Shown here in pieces: positions 25,065 through 34,440 of a DNA stretch of 64,000 bases. The stretch comes from Hymenobacter plasmatis. GTDB taxonomy: Bacteria; Bacteroidota; Bacteroidia; Cytophagales; Hymenobacteraceae. How positions within the stretch are numbered: the first letter of the stretch is position 1; each line of letters opens with the position of its first letter. Made by a program: the position numbers and the translations under genes. Below the pieces are notes generated by a model, which saw only the letters and a program-made list of their open reading frames with translations, was not told the DNA's origin and searched no databases. The stretch is taken from NCBI RefSeq assembly GCF_020711255.1, contig NZ_JAJFAW010000007.1:141571-205570 (forward strand), given 5' to 3'.

Positions 25065-27990
25065 TAACTTCGTTTCGCCCGCGCTGACGCGGGCCCTGGG
25101 TTGGACGTTGCTGCACTCGCTGTGGCAGGGGGCGCTGGTGGCGGCCGTGCTGGCCGGGGCCTTGCTGCTGCTGCGGCGCCAGCGCGCCGAGGTGCGCTAC
25201 GTGGCTTCGGCCGGGGCGCTGGGCGTGGTGGTGGCCCTGGCCGGCATCACGTTTGGGCTGTATTTCAACTCGGATGCTAGCACAGACGCGATTCTGCCTG
25301 CGGGCTCCTTCAAAACCGTGAAAGCCGCCCCCGTAGAGAAGCAGCTGCCAGTGGCCCTAGCATCGGCCGATGCGCACGTTTCTAAAGCGGCAACGCCCGT
25401 GACGGTAGCCGGCGTGGAGCCACAATCGGCGAAACCAACTGCCGCGCTTGCTGCCAGCGTAGCCTCTGAGGCCCGGCCGGCAGCGCCCGGCTGGCTCGCC
25501 ACGGGGCTGCGGTATTTCGACCACCACCTGCCGCTGCTGGTGCTGATGTGGCTGCTCGGCCTGCTGGCCATGAGCCTGCGCATGCTCGGCGGCCTGCTGT
25601 ATGTGCAGCGGCTGCGGCGCTACCGCGTGCGGCCCCTGAGCCCAATGTGGCAGGACCGGCTGGCGGCTTTGGCTCAACGAAGCGGCGTGCGTCAGCCCGT
25701 GGTCCTGCTGGAATCGGCCTTGGTGCAGGTACCGGTGGTGGTGGGCCATTTGCGGCCTGTGATTTTGCTGCCGTTGGGGGTGGTGGCGGGCCTTTCGCCG
25801 GCTAGCCTGGAGGCGATTCTGGCCCACGAGCTGGCCCACGTGCTGCGCCGCGACTACCTCGTGAACCTGCTACAAACGGTGGCCGAAGTGCTGTTCTTTT
25901 ACCATCCGGCGGTGTGGTTTGTGGCCAGCTGCGTGCGCACCGAGCGCGAAAACTGCTGCGACGACACCGCCACGGCCCTCTGCGGCGGCGACTCCCTGCG
26001 CCTGGCCCGCGCCCTCACGGCCCTGGCCGAGTGGAGCCAAAGCGCCATGGTGCCCGCCACGCCGCGGCTGGCGCTGGCTGCTATCGGCAAGCGGGGCGCT
26101 TTGTTGAGCCGGGTGCGCCGCTTGGTGCAGCGCCGCCCCGCAGCCCCTACCATGGCCGAAGGCATACTGGCTGGCGCCCTGGTGCTGGGCGGCCTGGGGC
26201 TGCTAGGCAGCAGCGTGGCCTTTGCCGGTCCCTTTGCGCAGCCGGCCTTAACACCGGGCAAACTTGCGGCCTTCAACTGGCAGGGCGGGGGCACGGCTCC
26301 GGCCCCGGCGGCTACCAGAGCCGATGATAACCTAAAATCGGCCGCGGGAACGGCCAAGACCATAGAGCGAGCAGCTACCGATGGAGCCACAACCGGCGAC
26401 GAAACGCGCACCTCGACAGCAGCAAGCGCAACGCCTGAGGCCGAAACCCTGGTGCCGGCTCAGGATACGCTCCTCTTAAGGGGCCGCGCCGCCCGGCGCC
26501 GGCTGGCGCGCCAGCGCGACGGCCGCCGCGTTATCGTAGACCGCCGCAACATGGCGCCGCGCGCCTTCCCCGGCACTCCCGGCACGGTGGTCATCACCAA
26601 AGACAAGAAGGGCCGCGTGACCGACCTGGTGGTAAACGGCCAACACGTGGACACCGACGCTGACAACGGCAAAGGCAAGCGCAAGATTAAAATCAAGGAC
26701 AAAAAAGGCGACGACCGGCAGTATGAGGTCATCCAGGTAGACCCCAGCTATGCTCCCCGGGCCGAGGCCTTTGTATACCGCGGCGGCAGCGGTGGGGGCG
26801 GGACTACATACCTGCGCACATTGCCGCGGGTGTATTCTATGCCCATGCCGATGCCCGCGCCGGAAGCCATGCCCCGGGTTTACCGCGGAATTACCCCGGG
26901 CGGGCTCAACGAGCTGCGTCGGCTCTCGCCGGCCGCACCGGGTACGTACCGCCAACTGGAGGAGCTGAACAGAACGTACCGGCTGCAGTCGCCCGGCGCG
27001 GCCATGGTGGGCCCCGGCCCCAATGTGGCCGAGACCCGCAGCGCCCTGCGCGCCGCCGAGCGGGCCCTGCGCGAAGCTGCTAGCGTGAAAAACCTGTCTT
27101 CGGAACAGCGCAAGCGCATCGATGCCCGCCTGAAAGACGTGCAAAGCCAGCTCAAGCGCCTCGACAGCTCCCCGCGCACCATGCGCTTCAACGGCGCGAC
27201 GGTGGTGCCGGGCGGGGGCCGCGGCGAGGTATTCGTGCTGAGTGATGAAGACCGGCAGGAACGCAACGCGGAACTGCGCGCCCGGAAAGACGAGGTGCGC
27301 GCCCGCCAGGAAGAAGTGCAGGCCCGCCAAGAAGAAGTGCAAGCTCGCAAAGAAGAGATTCGGGAGCGCATCCGGGAAACCCAGGACGAGCGCCGCGAGG
27401 AGCGCATCCGCACGGAGGAACGCCGCAATGGCGCCGAAGAGGCCATCGTGAACGAGCTGCTGAAAGACGGCCTCATCAAGGACCGCAACAACTTCCAGTT
27501 TGAGTTTAAGAACAACGAGCTGCGCATCGACGACAAAGTGCAGCCCAAGCCAGTGCTGGACAAGTACCGCAAACTGTACGAAAAAGCCAGCGGCCACAAA
27601 GTCACGGCCAACAGCTCCATTCTGATGGGCCGGAGCGGCGACGTCAACGACATGCCGCCCCCGCCGCGGCCCCCGAAGCCGCCGCGCCCGCCCCGTCCGG
27701 CCAGCGGCATTATGGCCCCGGCCGCCCCGGCGGCACCCAGCATGTCGGAGGTGCCGGCTCCGCCGCGGCCGCCGCGCGCGCCCAGCGTCGACACGCGCAC
27801 GCTGCGAGACGAGCTCCGCAAAGACGGCCTGATAGGCCAGGACGACAAGAACTTTCAGCTCCAGCTCAACGACTCGGGGCTGACGGTGAACGGCAAGCGC
27901 CAGTCGGAAGAGCTGGCCACCAAGTACCGCAAGCTGGTGGGCCACGAAGGCCCGGGCCAGAATTTCAACGTGAATGTTTCGCTTGATTAA
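25051..27990 (+). CDS. M56 family metallopeptidase (BlaR1/MecR1-like) with long C-terminal region
   Basis: 979 residues from ATG 25051. The N-terminal part has transmembrane helices (about 16-42, 160-180) and the zinc motif HELAHVLRRD (H259, H263) typical of M56 sensor proteases; another helix lies near 370-392. Instead of the penicillin-binding sensor domain of BlaR1 it has a Thr/Ala-rich stretch, a Lys-rich beta part, then a strongly charged coiled coil (about 730-800) with repeats such as RARQEEVQARQEEV, a Pro-rich linker, and two copies of a small domain (about 797-846 and 916-965) sharing KDGLI and KYRKL. The inducing signal is unknown. Confidence 0.9.
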   Translation: MTTLDNFVSPALTRALGWTLLHSLWQGALVAAVLAGALLLLRRQRAEVRYVASAGALGVVVALAGITFGLYFNSDASTDAILPAGSFKTVKAAPVEKQLPVALASADAHVSKAATPVTVAGVEPQSAKPTAALAASVASEARPAAPGWLATGLRYFDHHLPLLVLMWLLGLLAMSLRMLGGLLYVQRLRRYRVRPLSPMWQDRLAALAQRSGVRQPVVLLESALVQVPVVVGHLRPVILLPLGVVAGLSPASLEAILAHELAHVLRRDYLVNLLQTVAEVLFFYHPAVWFVASCVRTERENCCDDTATALCGGDSLRLARALTALAEWSQSAMVPATPRLALAAIGKRGALLSRVRRLVQRRPAAPTMAEGILAGALVLGGLGLLGSSVAFAGPFAQPALTPGKLAAFNWQGGGTAPAPAATRADDNLKSAAGTAKTIERAATDGATTGDETRTSTAASATPEAETLVPAQDTLLLRGRAARRRLARQRDGRRVIVDRRNMAPRAFPGTPGTVVITKDKKGRVTDLVVNGQHVDTDADNGKGKRKIKIKDKKGDDRQYEVIQVDPSYAPRAEAFVYRGGSGGGGTTYLRTLPRVYSMPMPMPAPEAMPRVYRGITPGGLNELRRLSPAAPGTYRQLEELNRTYRLQSPGAAMVGPGPNVAETRSALRAAERALREAASVKNLSSEQRKRIDARLKDVQSQLKRLDSSPRTMRFNGATVVPGGGRGEVFVLSDEDRQERNAELRARKDEVRARQEEVQARQEEVQARKEEIRERIRETQDERREERIRTEERRNGAEEAIVNELLKDGLIKDRNNFQFEFKNNELRIDDKVQPKPVLDKYRKLYEKASGHKVTANSSILMGRSGDVNDMPPPPRPPKPPRPPRPASGIMAPAAPAAPSMSEVPAPPRPPRAPSVDTRTLRDELRKDGLIGQDDKNFQLQLNDSGLTVNGKRQSEELATKYRKLVGHEGPGQNFNVNVSLD

Positions 27991-28010
27991 CTAAAACCAG
28001 CTCAGGCTGC

Positions 28011-28047
28011 AAAAGCCGGTTCTCCTTGGCGGAGGGCCGGCTTTTTT
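28011..28047 (+). terminator. Intrinsic terminator after the M56 gene
   Basis: Stem AAAAGCCGG / CCGGCTTTT followed by T-run, 20 bases past the stop. Confidence 0.88.
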
Positions 28048-28159
28048 GCTTTACAGTTCTGCTAATTCTCTTTAAAAATTAGGCTCCTAAAAGCAACTAT
28101 CGGACCTTTGTGCTCATCTATGGGCCTACGCCAAGGCTATTATCTGGAGGCTATACTTT

Positions 28160-30751
28160 ATGGTTCGTTTTTTACTGGTTTGTTGGTTCGGGATTTTTGT
28201 AAGCGTGGCCCAGGGGCAGCAAGCCCCCGCCGTGCCGTCGGCCGCGGCCGATGCAGCCAAGCCCGCGGCCAAGCGCCAACTCCAGGCCATCCGCATCACG
28301 ACCCCGCCCAAACTCGACGGCACGCTCGATGACGCGGTGTGGCAGACAGCTCCCGTGGCCACGCAGTTTTATGAGCTGGAGCCCACGCCGGGGCGCCTGG
28401 AAAAGAACCCCACCGAAGTGCGCGTGCTCTACGACGACGCGGCCATCTACGTAGGAGCCATCATGCACGACGTGTCGCCGGACTCGGTGCTGCGCGAGCT
28501 CAGCGCCCGCGACAACATCGGCAATTCCGACTGGTTTGGGGTGTTTATCGACACGTACAACGACCACCAGAACGGCTACCAATTCCTGCTGACGTCCGGC
28601 GGCGTGCAGGTGGATGCCCGCCAGTCGCCGGCCAACGGCGAAGACGGCAACTGGAACGCGGTGTGGGACTCCCGCACCACGCTGCAAGGCAACGATTGGG
28701 TGGCCGAAATTCGGATTCCGTACTCCGCCATTCGCTTCAGCAAGGCCAAAGAGCAGGTGTGGGGCATAAACTTTGGCCGCCAACGCCGCGCCAGCCGCCA
28801 GAAATTCTTCTGGAACGAGGTGAAGCCCCAGGTCGACGGCTTCGTGAACCAGTGGGGCCTGCTCACGGGCCTGCGGGACCTGCAGCCGCCGCTGCGCCTC
28901 TCGCTCACGCCCTACGTGTCGGCCTACGTCAACCACTACCCCTTCAACGAGCAGGGCAAGAAAAACGCCACCACCAGCTTCAACGGCGGGGCCGACATCA
29001 AGTGGGGCATCAACGAAAGCTTCACGCTCGATGCTACGCTGGTGCCGGACTTTGGGCAGGTGCAGAGCGACAACCAGGTGCTCAACCTCTCGCCCTTTGA
29101 AGTGCAATACAATGAAAACCGGGGCTTTTTCACCGAGGGCACCGAGCTGTTCAACAAAGGCGGCTTGTTCTACTCGCGCCGGGTGGGCGCCACGCCCATC
29201 GGCTTTGGGGAGGTAGCAAGCCAGCTGCACACCGGCGAGCGCCAGGCCGACGGCAGCCGAAGCAAGGGCGAGTTTGTGGTGCAAAACCCCGGCATCACGC
29301 GCCTCCTGAACGCCACCAAAGTATCGGGCCGCACCAGCAAGGGCCTGGGCATTGGCGTGTTCAACGCCCTGAGCAACGACGTGTTCGCCACCGTGCAAGA
29401 CAGCACCACCGGCGCCCGGCGCGACGTGCTCACCCAGCCGTTCACCAACTACAACATCGTGGTGCTCGACCAGAGCCTCAAGAACAACTCCTACGTCAGC
29501 CTCATCAACACCAACGTGACGCGGGCCGGCTCCACCTACGACGCCAACGTGACCGGTGGGCTGTTTCGCTTCGCCAACAAGGCCAACCGCTACGCCGTCA
29601 ACGGTCAGGTGGTGTACTCCAACCGCCGGGGCAAGGCCTTCCTCTCCGACAAGAACATCTCGGACCAAGACGGCTACAAGTACTACGTGAATTTTGGCAA
29701 AATCAGTGGCAACTTCACCTGGAGTGTCGACCACGGCATCGAGTCCAATACCTACAACCCCAACGACCTGGGCCTGCTGTTCAGCAACAACACCATCGAC
29801 CAGTCGGTGAACGCCAACTACAACATCTACAAGCCCTTCTGGAAGGTAAACAAGCTGAGCACCTACGCCAGCATCAGCTATTCGCTGCTACAAACGCCTC
29901 GGCGCTACCAAGGGGTGGCCTTTTTCCTGGGCGGCAATACCACGTTCACCAAAAGCTTTCTGACTACGGGCATCAACCTGGATGCCCAGCCGCTCTCGCG
30001 CGACTACTTCGACCCGCGCCGCTCGCCCATTGGCACCTACTACTTGCGCAAACCGACCAACTTTAGCTGGAACGGCTTCGTCTCGTCCGACTACCGCAAG
30101 AAAGTGGCTTACGACATCAACTACGGCGCCCGCTTCTTCGTGGCCGACGGCGACCGCACCGGCCGCAATACTTTCGGCCTGGTGCTGAGCCCGCGCTACC
30201 GGGCCAGCAACCACTTGAGCTTTGTTTATAGTGCCAGCTACGAGCTGCGGCGTAATCAAATCGGCTACGCCGGCGGCCTCAGCAGCAGCCAGCCCCAGGA
30301 TGTGCCGCTGCTCAATGCCTTCGGCCAGGATGTTTTGATGGGCCGGCGCAATGTGCGTACGGTCACGAATACGGCCACGGCGACCTACACCTTCACCAAC
30401 CGCATGTCGTTCAACATCCGCCTGCGCCACTACGTGAGCAACGTGCACTACCGCGACTTCTCGCGCCTGCACCCCGACGGCCTGGAAACCCCCGTGGAGT
30501 ACCAGCGCAACCGCGACAACACCTTCAATGCCTTCAACGTGGACGCGGGCTACTCCTGGTGGTTTGCTCCCGGCTCGCAGGTGAGCATCGTGTGGAAAAA
30601 CGCCAGCGCCTCTTTTCTGGAAGCCAACGAGGCCACGCCCTTGTACTTCGATAACCTGAACAACACCATCAACACGCCGCACAACAACAACGTGTCGGTG
30701 AAGGTGCTGTACTACCTCGACTACCTCGCCCTGCGGCCCCGGCGCGGCTAA
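28160..30751 (+). CDS. DUF5916 outer-membrane-type protein with CBM9-like N-terminus
   Basis: 863 residues with a signal peptide (FLLVCWFGIFVSVAQG). Residues 40-220 are a CBM9-like domain (PPKLDGTLDDAVWQTAPVAT, then NWNAVWDSRTTLQGNDWVAE, IRIPYSAIRF) followed by DUF5916 (FGQVQSDNQVLNLSPFEVQY, then ENRGFFTEG), which is beta-strand-rich to the end and probably a barrel. These proteins are common in Bacteroidota; substrate and role are not established. A GGAGG Shine-Dalgarno-like stretch lies at 28146-28150. The gene ends in a convergent hairpin at 30761-30815. Confidence 0.85.
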   Translation: MVRFLLVCWFGIFVSVAQGQQAPAVPSAAADAAKPAAKRQLQAIRITTPPKLDGTLDDAVWQTAPVATQFYELEPTPGRLEKNPTEVRVLYDDAAIYVGAIMHDVSPDSVLRELSARDNIGNSDWFGVFIDTYNDHQNGYQFLLTSGGVQVDARQSPANGEDGNWNAVWDSRTTLQGNDWVAEIRIPYSAIRFSKAKEQVWGINFGRQRRASRQKFFWNEVKPQVDGFVNQWGLLTGLRDLQPPLRLSLTPYVSAYVNHYPFNEQGKKNATTSFNGGADIKWGINESFTLDATLVPDFGQVQSDNQVLNLSPFEVQYNENRGFFTEGTELFNKGGLFYSRRVGATPIGFGEVASQLHTGERQADGSRSKGEFVVQNPGITRLLNATKVSGRTSKGLGIGVFNALSNDVFATVQDSTTGARRDVLTQPFTNYNIVVLDQSLKNNSYVSLINTNVTRAGSTYDANVTGGLFRFANKANRYAVNGQVVYSNRRGKAFLSDKNISDQDGYKYYVNFGKISGNFTWSVDHGIESNTYNPNDLGLLFSNNTIDQSVNANYNIYKPFWKVNKLSTYASISYSLLQTPRRYQGVAFFLGGNTTFTKSFLTTGINLDAQPLSRDYFDPRRSPIGTYYLRKPTNFSWNGFVSSDYRKKVAYDINYGARFFVADGDRTGRNTFGLVLSPRYRASNHLSFVYSASYELRRNQIGYAGGLSSSQPQDVPLLNAFGQDVLMGRRNVRTVTNTATATYTFTNRMSFNIRLRHYVSNVHYRDFSRLHPDGLETPVEYQRNRDNTFNAFNVDAGYSWWFAPGSQVSIVWKNASASFLEANEATPLYFDNLNNTINTPHNNNVSVKVLYYLDYLALRPRRG

Positions 30752-30760
30752 CGCAGTGGA

Positions 30761-30815
30761 GCCGGTGGGCGCAGCGCGAAGAGCTGGAAATGCCCTTCGC
30801 GCTGCGCTCACCGGC
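30761..30815. terminator. Hairpin between convergent genes
   Basis: Arms 30761-30781 and 30795-30815 pair at 20 of 21 positions with a 13-base loop. There is no T-run on either strand, so it may block read-through or protect 3' ends rather than terminate by the intrinsic route. Confidence 0.6.
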
Positions 30816-30823
30816 CCGGTTGC

Positions 30824-32446
30824 TTACTTCACCGCCATTTGCTGGTCGGCCAGCTTCACGGCTTCGTAGAGGTTCACGATGCCGCCGGTTTTCGACAGCG
30901 ACGCGAAATCCACCAGCTTCTTGGTGCCCGGCTTGTTCACCTTTGTGTGGTAGGGCACCGCCGATTGCAGGATAATCTGCTTGAGCTGCTGCGGCGTGAG
31001 CTGCGGGTAGAGCGACTTGAGCACCGCCGCCACGCCCGCCACCACCGGGGCCGCCATGCTCGTGCCGCTAAACGTGGAGTAGGTATTACCCGGCGTAGAG
31101 GAATAAATGTCGACCCCGGGCGCAAACACGTCCACCGTTTGCTTGCCATAGTTGGAAAACTCGGCGGCCAGCGCCGGAGTATTGAGCCGGCTGCTGGCGC
31201 CCACCGATATCTGGTTCGGGATGTCCTGCCCGCTGAGGTAGCGCGCCGAGGGGAAGTTTAGCCCCGTGTCGGTGTCGCGGCTGCTGTTGCCGGCGGCGTG
31301 CACCAGCAGCACACCTTTCTGGTCGGCGTACTGCATGGCCGCGTCCACGGCCGCCTTGTCGGGCGAAAAGTCTTTCCCAAAGCTCATGCTGATGATTTGG
31401 GCCCCGTTGTCCACGGCGTAGCGAATGGCGTTGGCCACGTCCTTGTCGCGCTCGTCGCCGCTGGGGGTCGAGCGCACGCTCATGATGCGCACCGCTTCGG
31501 CCACGCCGTCGGCGCCGAGCTGGTTGCCGCGCACCCCGGCAATGATGCCCGCGCAGTGCGTGCCGTGGGTGGCATTCGGCCCCTGCGAATCCGGATTGCC
31601 GTAGCCGGTTTCGCTCAGGTTGGCCACATCGTCGCCCACCAGGGGGCGCGGGTTGTACTCCGCATTGAGGCTTTTCTCCACCCGGTCGCGCGAGTGGGTC
31701 ACGGCCTCGTTCAGGCTCTTGAGTGCCTCGTCGGTGCTGCCGTAGCCATTGCGCCGCAGAAACGCCAGCAGCGAACCCGCACTCGGCACATCGGGCCGCG
31801 ACTGCGCCGCCTGTCGCAGCAGGGCCGTGTCGAGCACGGCCGCGTTCAGCGCCTGCTTCACGCGCCCAAATGAGACCGTGTTGCTGGCAAAAGCCTCTGC
31901 CAGCTTTGTCAGCTGCTCTTTTTCATGAGCCAGGTCCTTCTGGTAAGCAGCCTTGGCCAACTCGTACACATCAAACAGCGCCTGGTCGGCGGGTGCCAGC
32001 GACTTGCGCTTCTTGCCCTCAAACTGCGCCCGGTACCGGGCATAAATCCGGGTTTGCTCCAGGGTTTCCACCGCAATATTCTGCCCGTCTTTGCCGCCCA
32101 GGAAGTTCCAGCCGCGCACGTCGTCCACGTAGCCGTTCTTGTCCTCGTCCACGCCGTTGCCGGGTACTTCGGTGGGCTTGCGCCACAGAATGGGCTTCAG
32201 GTCCTGGTGAGTGGAGTCGATGCCCGAGTCCAGAACGGCCACCAGCACCGGCGTGCGCTTGCGGCCCGCGAGCAGCTCCCGGTACGCCCGGTCGGCGCTG
32301 ATGCCGGGCACGCCATCGGTCTTTAAATCCAGGTGCTGCCAGCGCCGAACCGCGTCGGTTTGGGCCCGGGCCGTGAAGGAGGCAAAAGTGAGCAGGCCAA
32401 GTAGGGGGGCCAAGCGGGAGTAGCGCGGCGAAGTAGAAAGGAACAT
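30824..32446 (-). CDS. S8 family serine peptidase (subtilase), secreted
   Basis: 540 residues, signal peptide ending near LTFASFTARA. The catalytic triad is complete: D73 in VAVLDSGIDSTH, H297 in NATHGTHCAGIIAG, S463 in FSGTSMAAPVVAG. There is an insert of about 150 residues between the D and H motifs (Lys/Glu/Ala-rich helices, 120-270), a feature of a Bacteroidota subgroup of subtilases. There is no C-terminal T9SS sorting domain. It is probably periplasmic or released. A TACCTTTA -7-like box lies at 32480-32487. Confidence 0.92.
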   Translation of the reverse strand: MFLSTSPRYSRLAPLLGLLTFASFTARAQTDAVRRWQHLDLKTDGVPGISADRAYRELLAGRKRTPVLVAVLDSGIDSTHQDLKPILWRKPTEVPGNGVDEDKNGYVDDVRGWNFLGGKDGQNIAVETLEQTRIYARYRAQFEGKKRKSLAPADQALFDVYELAKAAYQKDLAHEKEQLTKLAEAFASNTVSFGRVKQALNAAVLDTALLRQAAQSRPDVPSAGSLLAFLRRNGYGSTDEALKSLNEAVTHSRDRVEKSLNAEYNPRPLVGDDVANLSETGYGNPDSQGPNATHGTHCAGIIAGVRGNQLGADGVAEAVRIMSVRSTPSGDERDKDVANAIRYAVDNGAQIISMSFGKDFSPDKAAVDAAMQYADQKGVLLVHAAGNSSRDTDTGLNFPSARYLSGQDIPNQISVGASSRLNTPALAAEFSNYGKQTVDVFAPGVDIYSSTPGNTYSTFSGTSMAAPVVAGVAAVLKSLYPQLTPQQLKQIILQSAVPYHTKVNKPGTKKLVDFASLSKTGGIVNLYEAVKLADQQMAVK

Positions 32447-32887
32447 TCAGAAAAATTAAAATATTTCGAAAGATGCCGATAAAGGTAGCCCCGACGGGTA
32501 AAGTCTCCACCCCGACGGCGTCACAGCCGGCCACGAAACTGCCGGCGCTGCCGAAGCTCCGGAATCAGGGCGGCCTCTAGATAGCAATTCCATTGGGAAG
32601 CTGGCATCATTCCATGTTTTACTGTAGTTCTCTCGCGGGGCATGTTCGCAACCGGACACTTGCCCGTTATCGAACGGATTTGTCAGAATTGGATAAGCTG
32701 TTTTTGGCTGTAAGATTAAGATTAATAGGTGGTTATAAAATTGGCACGTGGTTGGAATTTACCCTAATGCCCCTGGGCGGCAGATGCTCAAAACCGGACA
32801 TGAGCATTTGTCTTGCGCCGGCCTCGCCAGGGGAGTTACAGTCATTCAGCTCAACTCATTTATCACCCACCTTTTTTTCTGCAAATC
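32447..32887. other. 441-bp intergenic region between divergent genes
   Basis: Holds the subtilase leader and promoter on the left and the leader of the secreted-protein gene on the right. It is more A/T-rich in the middle (32690-32760). It includes one copy of the word AGCTCAAC at 32848-32855. I see no gene: the open frame across 32593-33123 has no coding character and overlaps the real gene. Confidence 0.6.
32480..32487 (-). promoter_or_regulatory. -7-like box upstream of the subtilase gene
   Basis: TACCTTTA on the minus strand, one base off TAnnTTTG, 34 bases before the start codon. Confidence 0.4.
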
Positions 32888-33352
32888 ATGAAAACCTCGT
32901 TCAATGCTCCCGCAACTGCTACCTCTCGTTCTTTGGCTCCGGCCCAGGCCCTGCGCCCCGCATTGCTGGGGCTGCTGGCTCTGGCCGGCACTGGCATCGC
33001 CGGTCCAGCACTGGCCCAAGGCACCCAGCCGGTAACCGTGACCCAGCCCGATGGCGAAAGCCTGCGGGTGCGCTTCTACAACTCGACCAAAAAGCCGGCC
33101 GTTTTGGGAGTGGTGCAACTTGAAAATGGCCGCTGGATACTGCGCGAAACCCACAAGGAGCCCGCTTACGGCACCCTTTTGAAATTCAATAACCTGCCCA
33201 GTGGGAAGTATGCCGTGCTGCTGCGCGTGGGCCGCGACCGCTACCGCTACAACGTGCAGGTAGACACCAAAGCGCCGGGCACCACTACCATTGCCGTGCG
33301 CGAATCGACCTCGCACCGCGTAGAGAACGGGCTGGCTACGGCGTCTTTGTAA
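32888..33352 (+). CDS. Small secreted hypothetical protein
   Basis: 154 residues with a signal peptide after a long n-region (LLGLLALAGTGIAGPALA). The mature domain of about 110 residues is all-beta, starting VTVTQPDGESLRVRFYNST and continuing to PSGKYAVLLRVGRDRYRYNV, resembling a small Ig-like/transthyretin-like fold. I do not recognise a named family. It may be surface- or periplasm-located. The last 17 bases of the gene overlap the 3' end of the convergent meaB gene. Confidence 0.65.
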   Translation: MKTSFNAPATATSRSLAPAQALRPALLGLLALAGTGIAGPALAQGTQPVTVTQPDGESLRVRFYNSTKKPAVLGVVQLENGRWILRETHKEPAYGTLLKFNNLPSGKYAVLLRVGRDRYRYNVQVDTKAPGTTTIAVRESTSHRVENGLATASL

Positions 33353-34340
33353 CGCCCCCGGCTAGCCCCAGCAGTTCCGTAGCCGCTGCGAACGGTGTCA
33401 ACCGTCCGGCGGCCACGGCTTGTTTGATGGCCGGGAGGCGGGCGCGCACGGCGCCATCGGCATAAAACCGCATTTCCAGCTCCTGCACAATGCTTTGATG
33501 CAGCCACTGGAGCTGCTGCTGCTGCCGCCGCTGCTGGAAGTACCCGCTTTGCCGGGTGGCCGCTGCGTAGTGCTCAATGGCTTCCCACACTTCGGCCAGC
33601 CCAGTGCCGCTCACGGCCGATGTGAGCAGCACCGGCTGGGGCTGGCCCGAGGGCGCAGGTGGAAACAGGTGCAGCGCGTTCTGGTAGTCGACGCGGGCGC
33701 GGCGGGCGGCCTGCTCGTTGCCGTGGTCGGCCTTGGTGATGCACACGGCGTCGGCCATTTCCATGATGCCGCGCTTGAGGCCCTGAAGCTCGTCGCCGGC
33801 GCCGGCCAGCAGCAGCAGCAGAAAGAAATCGACCATGCCGTGCACAGTGGTTTCGGACTGGCCCACGCCCACGGTTTCCACAAAAATGACGTCGTGCCCC
33901 GCCGCTTCGCAGAGCAGCAGCGCCTCGCGGGTGGCGCGGGCCACGCCGCCCAAGCTGCCGCCGGCCGGGGAGGGGCGAATGAACGCCGCCGGGTGCGCCG
34001 CCAGCCACGGCATCCGGGTTTTATCGCCTAGGATGCTGCCGCCGCCGCGCTGGCTGCTGGGGTCTACGGCCAGCACCGCCAGCTTTTTGCCCAGTGTTTC
34101 CACCAAATACCGGCCCAACGCCTCAATAAAGGTGCTTTTGCCTACACCCGGTACCCCCGTGATGCCCACCCGCAGGCAGCGCCCGGTATGGGGCAGCACG
34201 GCTTGCAGCACGTCCTGGGTCAGGGCTTGGTCGGTGGGCAAGGTGCTCTCGGCCAGCGTGATGGCGCGGCCCAGCACCGTGCGGTTGCCGGCCAGGATGC
34301 CCTCGGCGTACTCGGTGGCGGAAAGGCGTTTGGGGGGCAA
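33336..34340 (-). CDS. meaB: Methylmalonyl-CoA mutase-associated GTPase MeaB
   Basis: G3E-family GTPase that protects and reloads the adenosylcobalamin of methylmalonyl-CoA mutase. 334 residues, TTG start (34338-34340; no in-frame ATG precedes it). Walker A GVPGVGKST at 62-70, AVDPSSQRGGGSILGDKTRM, VETVGVGQSE and the NKxD-like ITKADHGN. The mutase genes are not in the window. The carboxylase beta subunit at 12.4 kb could belong to the same propionate or branched-chain metabolism, but that is inference. Confidence 0.93.
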   Translation of the reverse strand: MPPKRLSATEYAEGILAGNRTVLGRAITLAESTLPTDQALTQDVLQAVLPHTGRCLRVGITGVPGVGKSTFIEALGRYLVETLGKKLAVLAVDPSSQRGGGSILGDKTRMPWLAAHPAAFIRPSPAGGSLGGVARATREALLLCEAAGHDVIFVETVGVGQSETTVHGMVDFFLLLLLAGAGDELQGLKRGIMEMADAVCITKADHGNEQAARRARVDYQNALHLFPPAPSGQPQPVLLTSAVSGTGLAEVWEAIEHYAAATRQSGYFQQRRQQQQLQWLHQSIVQELEMRFYADGAVRARLPAIKQAVAAGRLTPFAAATELLGLAGGVTKTP

Positions 34341-34357
34341 AATATTGAGGTGGGGCG

Positions 34358-34420
34358 TTAGCTTGCGGCCGGATAAACGCTTGCCGTCTTAAAAAGGGCG
34401 TTTTTCCGGCCGCAAGCTAA
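34358..34420. repeat. 23-bp inverted repeat in the meaB / DUF5723 divergent region
   Basis: Arms 34358-34380 and 34398-34420 pair at 22 of 23 positions (TTAGCTTGCGGCCGGA at the left end) with a 17-base loop. It sits between two divergent start codons 100 bp apart, so it overlaps both likely promoters or leaders. Confidence 0.75.
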
Positions 34421-34440
34421 ACCCGACACTCCTTTTCTGT

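Noticed and set aside
25672..25686. GGCTCAACGAAGCGG inside the M56 gene, identical to a family A loop
   Set aside because: It is in frame within a conserved coding region with no flanking arms, so not a repeat copy; it is only counted as support for the short-word observation.
32741..32757. Sigma-54-like promoter TTGGCACGTGGTTGG upstream of the secreted-protein gene
   Set aside because: The GG and downstream GG are one base too close for the -24/-12 spacing and the -12 GC is absent.
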